Positions 18,905-27,394 of a DNA stretch of 64,000 nucleotides are shown piece by piece. A program made the position numbers and the translations under genes. The DNA lies in assembly GCA_025210265.1 (NCBI GenBank), contig JAOASD010000029.1, positions 62,001 to 126,000 of the forward strand. The letters are read 5' to 3'. How positions within the stretch are numbered: the first letter of the stretch is position 1; each line of letters opens with the position of its first letter. Under the pieces are notes generated by a model. That model was not told where the DNA came from, ran no database searches, and saw nothing but the letters and a program-made list of their open reading frames with translations. This DNA is from Pelagimonas sp. Lineage in GTDB: Bacteria; Pseudomonadota; Alphaproteobacteria; Rhodobacterales; Rhodobacteraceae.

Positions 18905-19549
18905 ATGAGACCCCGCGCCCTGATCCCTTCGATTGCCCTGATGCTGGCCGCGACGCCTATGGCACAGGCGCACCCACATGTGTTTGTCGACAGCACCATG
19001 CGGGTCTTTGTGCAGGACGGGCAGGCCGTCTCGGTTGAACTGACTTGGACCTATGATGATTTCTTCAGCCTGCTGATCCTTGAGGATATGGGGCTGGATC
19101 CCGATGGGGACGGGGTGCTGAGCGAGGCTGAGCTGGCGCAGCTCAAAGGGTTCGATTTTGTCGAATGGCCTCCGGGGTTCGAGGGCGATCTGTATGTCTA
19201 TCAGGGCGGTGAAAAACTGCCCCTTGGTACACCCGAAGTCACCGGGATCGCGCTGGAAGAGGGCCGCATCGTGTCCCGCCATATCCGCCCTCTGCCGCCT
19301 CAGACGCAGGCGCGTGGGCTGGAAATCCTGCAATATGACCCAACCTATTACGTGGCCTATACGCTGGATCCGCAGGTGCGCGCGCTGGGCGGTGCCTGCA
19401 TGGTCGGGCTGGCCCCGCATGACCCGGATCAGGCGCTGGCCGAGATCGACGCAGAGCTGTCCACGCTGCCGGATGATGTGGTTGAGGAAATGCGGGTCGG
19501 TCATCTCTTCGCAGATAAGGTGATGGTGACATGCGCGTCAGGATCTTAG
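18905..19549 (+). CDS. DUF1007 periplasmic protein, partner of the NicO transporter
   Basis: A 214-residue protein with a signal peptide ([22 protein letters not shown], cut before HPHVFVD). It carries the defining DUF1007 opening [10 protein letters not shown] and an acidic EF-hand-like stretch [17 protein letters not shown] (about residues 64-80) that may bind a metal ion. DUF1007 proteins are regularly paired with NicO permeases and are thought to deliver or sense divalent metal at the membrane. Here the 3' end overlaps the NicO gene by 19 bases in another frame, so the two are tightly coupled. Confidence 0.88.
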   Translation: MRPRALIPSIALMLAATPMAQAHPHVFVDSTMRVFVQDGQAVSVELTWTYDDFFSLLILEDMGLDPDGDGVLSEAELAQLKGFDFVEWPPGFEGDLYVYQGGEKLPLGTPEVTGIALEEGRIVSRHIRPLPPQTQARGLEILQYDPTYYVAYTLDPQVRALGGACMVGLAPHDPDQALAEIDAELSTLPDDVVEEMRVGHLFADKVMVTCASGS

Positions 19550-20622
19550 GTGCCGCGGCGCTGGTGATCGGCGCGCTGGCTGTCTGGCTGTGGGGATTTG
19601 ACGGCGCAGATTGGGTCAGTCTGCGCGCAGCCGAGGGGCAGCGACATGCGCAGAACGCCATGGCGCGGGGCCTGCGGGCGTTGCGTGCGGGGGAGCCGGG
19701 GGCGCTGGGCGCGCTGTTGTCGGTTTGTTTTGCCTATGGGTTCTTTCACGCTGCGGGGCCGGGCCATGGCAAGCTGTTGATCGGGGGCTATGGGGTGGCG
19801 CAGCAGGTTGCGCTGAAACGATTGTCGGTGCTGGCTGTGGCCTCTAGCCTGGCGCAATCCTTAAGTGCGGTTTTGCTGGTATATGGCGGGCTGTGGGTGC
19901 TGGGCTGGGGCCGGGTCGAGCTGCAGGGCGCGGCGGACCGGATCTTTGAACCGCTGTCTTACGGGGCGATTGCGGTGATCGGGCTGTGGCTGGCGCTGCG
20001 TGGTCTGCGACGGATCTGGTCAGGGCGCAGTACGGTGCAGGAGCAGATACAGGACAGCGCGCAGGACCATGCCGCCTGCGGGCATGATCCTATTGATCAC
20101 GGGGGCGGCGACGATCCTCATCCCCGTCAGGGGGCGCAGTTCATCCTTGCCCAGAATGTTGCACAGAACATCCGTGCCCAGGTCGATGGGCAGGTCATCC
20201 GCGCCCATCCTCATGAGCAGCCTATCCATGGTGCAGGTGACGCTATCTGCCCCAGCTGTGGCCACGCCCATGCGCCCTCGCTGGAAGAGGCCGCGCGGGT
20301 GCAAAGCCTGCGCGATGCGCTGGCTGTGGTGCTGGCCATCGCGATCCGACCCTGCACCGGCGCGCTGTTCCTGTTGATCCTGACCTGGCGGATGGATCTG
20401 GTCTGGCAGGGGCTTTTGGGTGTGCTGGCCATGGGGGTTGGCACGGCGTCGATCACTCTGGCTGTTGCTGTGGCGGCTGTCACCCTGCGCGAAGGGGCGC
20501 TGCGCCGGGCCCTGGTCAAAGGCACGACGCTGGGCGCGCTGCGCCTTCAGGGCGGGATAGAGCTGTTGGCCGGTGGGGTGATTGCGCTTTTGGCGCTGCA
20601 GCTGGCCCTGCGCGCGTTGTAA
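19531..20622 (+). CDS. NicO-family nickel/cobalt transporter
   Basis: A 363-residue membrane protein of the RcnA/NicO type. About six helices are split by a long hydrophilic loop (residues 170-255) rich in His, Asp and Cys ([15 protein letters not shown], then [10 protein letters not shown]), probably a metal-binding loop. The motif [11 protein letters not shown] (about residues 71-81) and the second-half [10 protein letters not shown] are the family signatures. Such proteins move Ni2+ or Co2+, often outward. The gene starts inside DUF1007. No RcnR-type regulator or metalloenzyme cluster is nearby, so the metal and direction are open. Confidence 0.9.
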   Translation: MRVRILGAAALVIGALAVWLWGFDGADWVSLRAAEGQRHAQNAMARGLRALRAGEPGALGALLSVCFAYGFFHAAGPGHGKLLIGGYGVAQQVALKRLSVLAVASSLAQSLSAVLLVYGGLWVLGWGRVELQGAADRIFEPLSYGAIAVIGLWLALRGLRRIWSGRSTVQEQIQDSAQDHAACGHDPIDHGGGDDPHPRQGAQFILAQNVAQNIRAQVDGQVIRAHPHEQPIHGAGDAICPSCGHAHAPSLEEAARVQSLRDALAVVLAIAIRPCTGALFLLILTWRMDLVWQGLLGVLAMGVGTASITLAVAVAAVTLREGALRRALVKGTTLGALRLQGGIELLAGGVIALLALQLALRAL

Positions 20623-20692
20623 GCGTGGTGCGCGCCTGACTGCTGTGCAACTGCACGCTTGTTTGCGCTCTCATGGCGGGGTATCGCGGATT

Positions 20693-22060
20693 ATGACTGC
20701 GATTCAGATGACTTTTTCCAATCACACGCTTGCTGTTCTGAAACTGGGCCTGCCGCTGGTCGGTGGCCATCTGGCGCAATTCGCCATTGGCATGACCGAC
20801 ACGATCATGATGGGCTGGTATGGGGTCAGCGAATTGGCGGCGCTGACGCTGGCCGGGTCTTATTTCTTTACCATTTTCATTTTTGGCACCGGGTTTGCCG
20901 GGGCGCTGATGCCACTGGTGGCAACTTATGCGGCGCGCGAGGATGAGACCTCGGTCCGGCGGGCCACGCGCATGGCGCTGTGGCTGTCCTTTGTGCATTT
21001 CATGGTCTTTTTACCAGCGATGATCTTTTCGGCCCCGGTGCTGCAATTGCTGGGGCAGACCGAAGAGATCGCCGAAATGGCGCAGCGCTACCTGCGGATT
21101 GCGGGGTTTGGCATGTTGCCCGCGCTGGGGGTGATGGTGCTGAAATCCTACCTTGCCGGTCTGGAACACACCCGCGTGGTGCTGTGGATCACGGTCGCTG
21201 CGGCGGGGGTGAATGGTCTGGTCAATTATGCGCTGATTTTTGGCAATTGGGGGATGCCCGAGCTGGGTCTGGAAGGGGCGGCGCTGGCCTCGGTCCTGTC
21301 CACGCTGGCGGCGATGATCCTGGTGACGGCCTATGCGCTGGTGAAACTGCCCCAGCATGAACTGTTGCGCAATTTCTGGCGGCCTGACTGGGAAATGTTC
21401 CATCACGTGCTGCGTCAGGGGCTGCCGATTGGTCTGACCATTCTGGCCGAAGTCGGCCTGTTCACGGCCTCTGCGATTATGATGGGGTGGCTGGGCACCG
21501 TGCCGCTGGCGGCGCATGGGATTGCGCTGCAGATCGCATCGGCGACCTTTATGGCGCAGATGGGGCTGAGCAACGCCGCTACGATCCGCGCGGGCAATGC
21601 GCTGGGGCGGGGTGATGCGGGCCATATGCTGCGCGGCGCACAGGCGGCGGTACTGCTGGGGGCGATCGGCGTGGCGATTTCTGTCGCGCTGTTCCTGTTG
21701 CTGCCCGATCAGCTGCTGGGCATTTTCATCGATCCAGAGGATCCGCTGCGCGAAGATATTTTGCAGATCGGGCGGTATTTGCTGGCCATGGCCGCGCTGT
21801 TCCAGCTGGTCGATGCGGCGCAGGCGCTGCATTTGGGGCTGCTGCGCGGGTTGCATGATACTCAGATCCCGATGGTGATGGCGGCGCTGTCCTATTGGGG
21901 GTTGGGAGTGCCGGCGGCCTATCTGTGCGGGTTTGTTCTGGGGCTGGAGGGCGTTGGCGTCTGGCTGGGGCTGAGCATTGGCCTGGCCTCGGCAGCGGTG
22001 CTGCTGGGCGTGCGGTTCTGGCGGCTGGGTGCCAGCGATCTGATGCAGCGCAACGGCTGA
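20693..22060 (+). CDS. MATE-family multidrug/toxin efflux transporter
   Basis: A 455-residue membrane protein with about twelve helices in two MATE halves. It includes the start KLGLPLVGGHLAQFAIGMTDTIMMGWYG, where the Asp of MTDTIMMG is typical of the NorM branch, and the matching second-half segment LTILAEVGLFTASAIMMGWLG. It exports cationic compounds in exchange for Na+ or H+. ATG 20693 is chosen; ATG 20708 is an alternative. It lies 70 bases after the NicO gene on the same strand, so co-transcription is possible but functionally unexplained. An intrinsic terminator follows. Confidence 0.92.
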   Translation: MTAIQMTFSNHTLAVLKLGLPLVGGHLAQFAIGMTDTIMMGWYGVSELAALTLAGSYFFTIFIFGTGFAGALMPLVATYAAREDETSVRRATRMALWLSFVHFMVFLPAMIFSAPVLQLLGQTEEIAEMAQRYLRIAGFGMLPALGVMVLKSYLAGLEHTRVVLWITVAAAGVNGLVNYALIFGNWGMPELGLEGAALASVLSTLAAMILVTAYALVKLPQHELLRNFWRPDWEMFHHVLRQGLPIGLTILAEVGLFTASAIMMGWLGTVPLAAHGIALQIASATFMAQMGLSNAATIRAGNALGRGDAGHMLRGAQAAVLLGAIGVAISVALFLLLPDQLLGIFIDPEDPLREDILQIGRYLLAMAALFQLVDAAQALHLGLLRGLHDTQIPMVMAALSYWGLGVPAAYLCGFVLGLEGVGVWLGLSIGLASAAVLLGVRFWRLGASDLMQRNG

Positions 22061-22094
22061 AGCGGAGCAGATCGGATCACAGCAAGCATGAAAA

Positions 22095-22118
22095 AGGCGG
22101 GTTCCGAAGAACCCGCCT
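22095..22118. terminator. Intrinsic terminator between the MATE gene and phasin
   Basis: AGGCGGGTTC (22095-22104) pairs with GAACCCGCCT (22109-22118), with a four-base loop and an A-run on its left. It serves convergent transcripts, most clearly the phasin gene on the minus strand. Confidence 0.82.
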
Positions 22119-22183
22119 CAGGGCATTTGCGCCAGATTGGGAGGAGAGGGCGCAAATTTCCGGTCAGCCCCGAAGGGCTGATA

Positions 22184-22630
22184 TTACTTACCTGCGGTCG
22201 CTTTTTTGGCGGTCGCGGTCAGTTCGTCAGTGGCTTTCTTGACAGCGGCGGTGGCGTCTTCGGAGAAGTCCTTGCCAGCGGCCATCAGCAGCTCGACGGT
22301 GTCCATCTGGACCTTTTTCGCGATCTCGGCGAAGGCGGCCATGTTTTCGGCAGCAACTTCGGCCTGGGCCGATGCGAAATCGGTCATGGCTTTGGCGTAG
22401 TCGGCCGGCTCTGCTTTGGCTTTGGACATATCGCCCAGCTTGGCCAGGGTGTCTTTGGTCCACTTGGCGGACAGTTCCGAGGACTTTTCAGCCGCTTCCA
22501 GCGCAACGCTGGTCAGCTTTTCGTTCATGGTCGCGGAGGTCTTGAACGCGTCTTCCATGGCTTTGGTGTCAACCGGGAAGGAGCCCATGACGTCTTTCAT
22601 CATGGCGGTGAAATCTTGAGTCTTTGCCAT
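22184..22630 (-). CDS. phaP: Phasin (PHA granule surface protein)
   Basis: A 148-residue amphipathic helical protein without Cys or membrane segments. It is rich in Ala, Lys, Glu and Met, as expected of a phasin that coats polyhydroxyalkanoate granules and limits their size. The block LTSVALEAAEKSSELSAKWTKDTLAKL is typical of the alphaproteobacterial phasin family. The C-terminal tail is Lys/Ala/Thr-rich. It lies 120 bases downstream of the PHA synthase stop with its own promoter region carrying two CTGC-N3-GCAG palindromes, so it is probably regulated separately from phaC by a PhaR-type repressor. Confidence 0.93.
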   Translation of the reverse strand: MAKTQDFTAMMKDVMGSFPVDTKAMEDAFKTSATMNEKLTSVALEAAEKSSELSAKWTKDTLAKLGDMSKAKAEPADYAKAMTDFASAQAEVAAENMAAFAEIAKKVQMDTVELLMAAGKDFSEDATAAVKKATDELTATAKKATAGK

Positions 22631-22695
22631 CTTTCAAATCCTTTTTCGACTGCACGGGCCCACCCCGTTTTCTGCAGTTGCTAAGAATATGAATG

Positions 22696-22735
22696 CTGCA
22701 GTGCAGAAAATCAAGATTTTTTTGCTGCACTGCAG
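22696..22735. promoter_or_regulatory. Two CTGC-N3-GCAG palindromes upstream of phaP (probable PhaR operators)
   Basis: CTGC-AGT-GCAG at 22696-22706 and CTGC-ACT-GCAG at 22725-22735 have centres 29 bases apart, 66-105 bases upstream of the phasin ATG. The same palindrome occurs once ahead of the second phasin (59809). PhaR from Rhodobacter is known to bind sites of this CTGC/GCAG form; that it does so here is inferred. Confidence 0.7.
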
Positions 22736-22750
22736 AAAGGTCGTGGCAAG

Positions 22751-24565
22751 TTACTGAAATTGCTGACTGGCCTTTAGGGAAACATAGGTGCCGGGTGCAT
22801 CGCACAGGGCCTCGTATCCCGAATCGCCGGGGATGCGGGCCGGAACCTGCTTGCCCGAGCGTTTCTTGAGCCAGGCCTCCCAGTGGGGCCACCAGGATCC
22901 CTCGTGCTGGGTGCCGCTGTCGCGCCAGCTGTCGAAATCCAGTTTCAGGTCGTCATTGGTGACATAGCCATATTTGACCTTGGTCGGCGGGTTGACGATG
23001 CCCGCGATATGGCCCGATCCGCCCAGAATATATTGTTTGGAACGCGACCCCATCAGCTGCACACCGCGGAACACGTCCCGCGCGGCGGCGATATGATCGG
23101 TTTCGGTGGCGATCGACATCAGGGGCACATCCACGTCTTTGACCGACAGGGTTTCCCCCAGCAGCTTGAACGTACCGTCGGCAAATTCATTGCGCTGGCA
23201 GAGGCCGCGCAGATACTGGATGAACATTTTGCCCGGCAGGTTGGCACCATCGCCATTCCAGTAGAGCAGATCAAAGGCCGGGGGTGTTTCGCCCATCATG
23301 TAATGGCGGATCGCCGGGCCATAGATCAGATCGTTAGAGCGCAGATAGGAAAAGGTCCGTGCCATGATAAAGCTGGGCAGGATGCCTTCCTGTGCGATTT
23401 CCTCTTCGATCCCGTCGGCAAAATCATCCTGCAGGAACGGGGTAAATTCGCCCTGATCGCTGAAATCGGTCAGGGTGGTAAAGAAGGTCGCGGATTTCAC
23501 CGATTTGTCGCCGCGCTTTTTCATCAGGGACAGGGTCATCGACAGGGTGGTGCCGGCGATGCAATAGCCGACCGCGTTCAGTTTGTCCGTGCCACAGATG
23601 TCCTTGGCAACGCGGAAGGCCTCTAGATAGCCCTCTTCGATGTAATCCTCCAGACCGACCTCAGCATAAGAGGTGTCGGGGTTGATCCAGCTGACCACAA
23701 ACAGGGTATAGCCCTGATCGACGATCCAGCGGATCAGGCTGTTGGCCGGTTTCAGGTCAAGAATGTAGAATTTGTTGATCCAGGGCGGGAACAGCACGAT
23801 GGGGGTTTCGTGCACGGTTTCCGTGGTGGGGCTGTACTGGATCAGCTCCATCATCTTGTTGCGGTAGACAACCTTGCCTTCGGCTGTGGCGATGTTGGTG
23901 CCGATCTCAAAGGCGCCTTCATCAGCCAGCCGCACGACCAGTTCGCCATTATTGGCCTCTAGGTCGGAAACCAGGTTCTCCAACCCTTTGACCAGGCTCT
24001 CGCCCTCGGTCTCGATGGCGCGTTCCAGCGCGTCGGGATTGGTGGCCAGGAAATTCGTGGGGGCGAACATGTCCACGATCTGCTGCGAGAAATAGCGCAG
24101 GCGGCGCTTTTCCCTTTCATCCATCTCGTCCAGGCCATCAACGGCCTGCTGGATGGCTTCGGCATTGATCAGATACTGCTTTTTGACAAAGGCGAAATAA
24201 GGGTTCGTGTCCCAGAGCGGGTTTGCGAAACGCCGGTCCTTGGGGCCGTTATTGTCCGGCGCTTTCAGCGGCCCCTGGGCCAGCGCGTTCTGCGCGTCGA
24301 CAAAATGCGTCAGGGTCTTGCCCCAATATTGCACCTGCTGTTCCAGCACCTTGGCCGGATTGTGCATCCACCCCTGGAAATAGGCCTGTGCCGCATGTGC
24401 ATACAGCGCATTATCCGGGCCGTTCAAAGCCTGCGGTGTGGATTTCTTGCGCGACAGGGCCTCGACCAACCGCTGCGTCAACTCCTCCAGACGCGTCAGG
24501 TTTTGTTCGAAATGCTCCAGATTGGTGCCGGTTGTGGTGCCTGTGGCATCCGTATTCATTGCCAT
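22751..24565 (-). CDS. phaC: Class I polyhydroxyalkanoate synthase
   Basis: PhaC polymerises (R)-3-hydroxybutyryl-CoA into PHB on the granule surface. The 604-residue length and single subunit fit class I. Catalytic residues are visible: Cys335 in the lipase-like box VGYCIAGTT, Asp490 in TETDHIAA, and His519 in GSGHIAGIVNPP. The PPWINKFYILDL and SWINPD segments are also diagnostic. The N-terminal 100 residues are variable, as usual. It is divergent from the depolymerase gene (344 bases between starts), a standard Rhodobacteraceae phaZ-phaC-phaP arrangement. phaR is not found in the window. Confidence 0.96.
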   Translation of the reverse strand: MAMNTDATGTTTGTNLEHFEQNLTRLEELTQRLVEALSRKKSTPQALNGPDNALYAHAAQAYFQGWMHNPAKVLEQQVQYWGKTLTHFVDAQNALAQGPLKAPDNNGPKDRRFANPLWDTNPYFAFVKKQYLINAEAIQQAVDGLDEMDEREKRRLRYFSQQIVDMFAPTNFLATNPDALERAIETEGESLVKGLENLVSDLEANNGELVVRLADEGAFEIGTNIATAEGKVVYRNKMMELIQYSPTTETVHETPIVLFPPWINKFYILDLKPANSLIRWIVDQGYTLFVVSWINPDTSYAEVGLEDYIEEGYLEAFRVAKDICGTDKLNAVGYCIAGTTLSMTLSLMKKRGDKSVKSATFFTTLTDFSDQGEFTPFLQDDFADGIEEEIAQEGILPSFIMARTFSYLRSNDLIYGPAIRHYMMGETPPAFDLLYWNGDGANLPGKMFIQYLRGLCQRNEFADGTFKLLGETLSVKDVDVPLMSIATETDHIAAARDVFRGVQLMGSRSKQYILGGSGHIAGIVNPPTKVKYGYVTNDDLKLDFDSWRDSGTQHEGSWWPHWEAWLKKRSGKQVPARIPGDSGYEALCDAPGTYVSLKASQQFQ

Positions 24566-24909
24566 AATATAGATTCCCCCCTATGTTCGCCTTTGCACAA
24601 TATCTTTGCACATCGCCCAGGGCAAAGCGACCAATTGGCCCGGCCCAACTGCAGGTTGATAAGATCCAGCGCCCAGATCGGTTCGCACAGGATGCAGGCG
24701 CAGCGTTGTTTCGCGGGTGCGGCATTTGCGCATTTGCCAAACCGATCCCTGCCATGTTTTGCTGGGACGGTGCGCAGAGAGGGGGACGCTCTGTGCGTGA
24801 TGCCGCGCCGATATGTGCTGCGAGCAGGTCGAACAGGGCGAGGGCCCGATACCACAAGCGGGCCGTGCCGGACTGGCAGGCAGGACAGAGAACAGAAGGA
24901 GCAGGCCAG
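24566..24909. promoter_or_regulatory. Divergent phaC-phaZ control region
   Basis: 344 bases without a convincing gene. Near the phaC start are two direct repeats with core TTTGCAC (about 24592 and 24604). Further on is CTGC-GA-GCAG (24818-24827), a shortened version of the palindrome found ahead of both phasins. A purine-rich GAAGGAG lies 9 bases before the phaZ ATG. Specific promoters could not be fixed by eye. Confidence 0.5.
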
Positions 24910-26193
24910 ATGCGCTACATGCTGACCTACGATCTGATGGAAACGATGCGCAACACGAACCAGTGGCTGGGGGCCACGGCCAAGACCATGGCGTCGTACC
25001 CGGTGTTTGCGATGATGCCGACCCCGGCGCTGCAATGGGCGGCAGCCTGGGGCGAAGTGACCGAGCGCACCTTTGAACGCATGGTTGTCAAACCGGACTG
25101 GGGCATTCACACCTTTACCTGCGAAGACGGCAAGGACCATCTGGTCGATATTGAAACCGTGGTCGAAAAGCCCTTTGGCGATCTGATCCATTTCAACGTG
25201 GCCGGTCGCGAGGAACAGCCGCGCAAGATCCTGCTGGTGGCGCCGATGTCCGGGCATTACGCGACTCTCCTCCGCTCTACCGTGAAATCCCTGATCGTGA
25301 ATTGCGAAGTTTACGTGACGGATTGGCATAATGCCCGTGACATTCCGGTTTCGGCTGGCAAGTTCGATGTCGAGGATTACACCCTCTACCTGATGGAATT
25401 TATGCGCGAGATGGGGCCCGACACTCATGTGATCGCCGTCTGTCAGCCCGCGCCGCTGACCCTGGCCGCCACCGCGTATCTGGCCGAGCTGGACCCGGAC
25501 GCACAGCCGCGCACCCTGACTCTGATCGGTGGCCCGATTGACCCCAATGCCACCCCGACCGACGTGACCGATTTTGGCCACCGCGTGACCATGGGCCAGC
25601 TGGAAGAAACCATGATCCAGCGCGTTGGGTTCAAATATAAAGGCGTGGGCCGCATGGTCTATCCGGGCCTGCTGCAGCTCTCCAGCTTTATGAGCATGAA
25701 TGCTGACCGCCATGGCAAAGCCTTCCGCGATCAGATCATGCGCGTGATGCGTGACGAGGCATCCGATCACGACGCTCATAACCGGTTCTATGATGAATAT
25801 CTGGCCGTGATGGATATGCCCGCCGAATTTTACCTGTCCACGGTCGAACGCATCTTCAAGAATGGCGAGATTGCCAAAAACGAATTTGTCGTGGCCGGTC
25901 ACAAGGTTGATATCGGCAAGATCACCAATGTCGCGGTCAAGACCGTCGAAGGCGGCAAGGATGATATTTCCGCGCCTGGTCAATGTGTTGCGGCGCTGGA
26001 TCTGTGCACCGGTCTGCCCGATGATATGAAGGCCAGCTATCTGGAACCCGGCGCGGGCCATTACGGCATCTTTGCGGGCAAGAGCTGGCGCAACAACATC
26101 CGCCCGCTGGTTCTGGATTTCATGAACACCAATTCGGGCGAGCGTAAAAAGCCGGGCAAGAAAGCCAAGGCCGACAAGTTGAAAGTCGTCTGA
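24910..26193 (+). CDS. phaZ: Intracellular PHB depolymerase
   Basis: A 427-residue enzyme that hydrolyses stored PHB inside the cell. It belongs to the PhaZ family whose nucleophile is a cysteine: Cys178 in HVIAVCQPAPLTL. Other family segments are APMSGHYATLLR (about 111-122), TDWHNARDIP, TLIGGPIDP, and the late GAGHYGIFAGKSWR, which supplies the catalytic His. There is no signal peptide. The C-terminal tail is Lys-rich (GERKKPGKKAKADKLK), which may aid granule or polyphosphate contact. ATG 24910 has GGAG upstream; the open frame to 24583 is not conserved-looking. It is divergent from phaC. Confidence 0.94.
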   Translation: MRYMLTYDLMETMRNTNQWLGATAKTMASYPVFAMMPTPALQWAAAWGEVTERTFERMVVKPDWGIHTFTCEDGKDHLVDIETVVEKPFGDLIHFNVAGREEQPRKILLVAPMSGHYATLLRSTVKSLIVNCEVYVTDWHNARDIPVSAGKFDVEDYTLYLMEFMREMGPDTHVIAVCQPAPLTLAATAYLAELDPDAQPRTLTLIGGPIDPNATPTDVTDFGHRVTMGQLEETMIQRVGFKYKGVGRMVYPGLLQLSSFMSMNADRHGKAFRDQIMRVMRDEASDHDAHNRFYDEYLAVMDMPAEFYLSTVERIFKNGEIAKNEFVVAGHKVDIGKITNVAVKTVEGGKDDISAPGQCVAALDLCTGLPDDMKASYLEPGAGHYGIFAGKSWRNNIRPLVLDFMNTNSGERKKPGKKAKADKLKVV

Positions 26194-26222
26194 GCAGTCA
26201 GCCAGTTTGAAACGAATAAAAG

Positions 26223-26245
26223 AGAGGCCGGATTATCCGGCCTCT
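26223..26245 (+). terminator. Intrinsic terminator of phaZ
   Basis: AGAGGCCGGA (26223-26232) pairs with TCCGGCCTCT (26236-26245) over a 3-base loop, followed by a T-rich run. It lies 30 bases after the phaZ stop. Confidence 0.88.
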
Positions 26246-26377
26246 TTCTTTTTCTGGGATGTCTTTGAAATCGGGTACGCCCGAACCGAGGGGAGGCGCA
26301 AAGCGCCCGCCCCGTGGGGGCGGTTCGGGCGCGCCAAAGCTTTGCTTTGGCAAAGTTCCAGAAACGAAGTGCCGCGC

Positions 26378-26908
26378 TTAAAGCCCCTCATAGGCACAAA
26401 GCGCATGGACCTCCATGCCCAGCCCCTCCAGCCGTTTGCGCCCGCCCAGATCGGGCAGATCCACGACAAAGGCGCAGCCGATGATCTCGCCACCCAGCCG
26501 CTCGACCAGTTTGATCCCCGCTTCGGCAGTGCCGCCAGTAGCGAGCAGGTCATCGACTAGCAGGATCTTTTCACCGGGCTTGATGGCGTCGTCATGGATT
26601 TCTACAATCGCTTCGCCATATTCCAGCTGGTATTCCTCAGAAATCACCTTGCCGGGCAGTTTACCTTTCTTGCGCACAGGCACGAACCCGGCAGACAGCT
26701 GATGCGCCACCGCGCCGCCCAGAATAAAGCCCCGCGCCTCCAGCCCGACAACCTTGTCGAACCGAACCCCGGCATAAGGGTGCAGCAGCTGGTCAATCGC
26801 CATGCGAAACCCGCGCGGATCTGCAAACAGCGTGGTGACATCGCGGAACATGATGCCTTCATGCGGGAAATCCACGATGGTGCGGATATAGTCCTGAACC
26901 TGTTTCAT
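26378..26908 (-). CDS. apt: Adenine phosphoribosyltransferase
   Basis: It salvages adenine to AMP using PRPP. The 176-residue length is standard. Visible motifs are [12 protein letters not shown] at the start, [24 protein letters not shown], and the PRPP-binding loop [18 protein letters not shown] (about residues 118-135). It sits 9 bases after a DUF2269 gene on the same strand. The two may be co-transcribed, though no functional link is evident. Between it and the phaZ terminator are about 130 bases of GC-rich hairpin-forming sequence. Confidence 0.95.
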   Translation of the reverse strand: MKQVQDYIRTIVDFPHEGIMFRDVTTLFADPRGFRMAIDQLLHPYAGVRFDKVVGLEARGFILGGAVAHQLSAGFVPVRKKGKLPGKVISEEYQLEYGEAIVEIHDDAIKPGEKILLVDDLLATGGTAEAGIKLVERLGGEIIGCAFVVDLPDLGGRKRLEGLGMEVHALCAYEGL

Positions 26909-26917
26909 CTTCGGCCC

Positions 26918-27394
26918 TCAGAAAGAAAAGTCGGGCTTCGTTACCATGAGCCAGAAAACCCCGACAAGGCCGATAAAGGCAGGCCATCCCAGCGCGAACC
27001 AGATCCGGTAGGCGCGGTTTGCTGCGTCGGGCAGTGGGGTGCCGTCATGCAACGCCTGACCAGCCAGATCGCGGATGCGGATCTGCAGATGCACCACGGG
27101 CGCCCAGCACAAAAAGGCCAGCATATAGATCGCATAGGTCGCCAGCAGCCAGGGCTCGGTCAGGGCATACCCCTGCAGATATATCAACCACAGCCCGCTG
27201 AGCGGTTGAATGATCCCTGCCGGGGTGGTGAAGATCCAGTCTGCAACAACAACCCCGGACGCAACCGAATGAATGGTCTCGACCCGCGCAGTGCGCATGG
27301 CCCAGACCATTTGAAACGCGGTGCCGATACCGGTGCCAAACAGAACCGTGCTGGACAGGATGTGCAGGGTTTTCGCCAGAAAATACGGATCCAT
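26918..27394 (-). CDS. DUF2269 membrane protein
   Basis: A 158-residue inner-membrane protein with four hydrophobic segments (about residues 6-27, 45-68, 78-98 and 128-150). The opening MDPYFLAKTLHILSSTVLFGTGIGTAF is characteristic of the DUF2269 family. Function is unknown, but such genes commonly accompany the SDR-DoxX fusion seen upstream. The open frame extends far upstream, but ATG 27394 shares one base with the stop codon of that gene (TGATG), giving coupled translation and fixing the start. Confidence 0.85.
   Translation of the reverse strand: MDPYFLAKTLHILSSTVLFGTGIGTAFQMVWAMRTARVETIHSVASGVVVADWIFTTPAGIIQPLSGLWLIYLQGYALTEPWLLATYAIYMLAFLCWAPVVHLQIRIRDLAGQALHDGTPLPDAANRAYRIWFALGWPAFIGLVGVFWLMVTKPDFSF

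Noticed and set aside
24556-26061. 501-codon minus-strand frame over phaZ
   Set aside because: It is antisense to a clear PHB depolymerase and has no recognisable domain.
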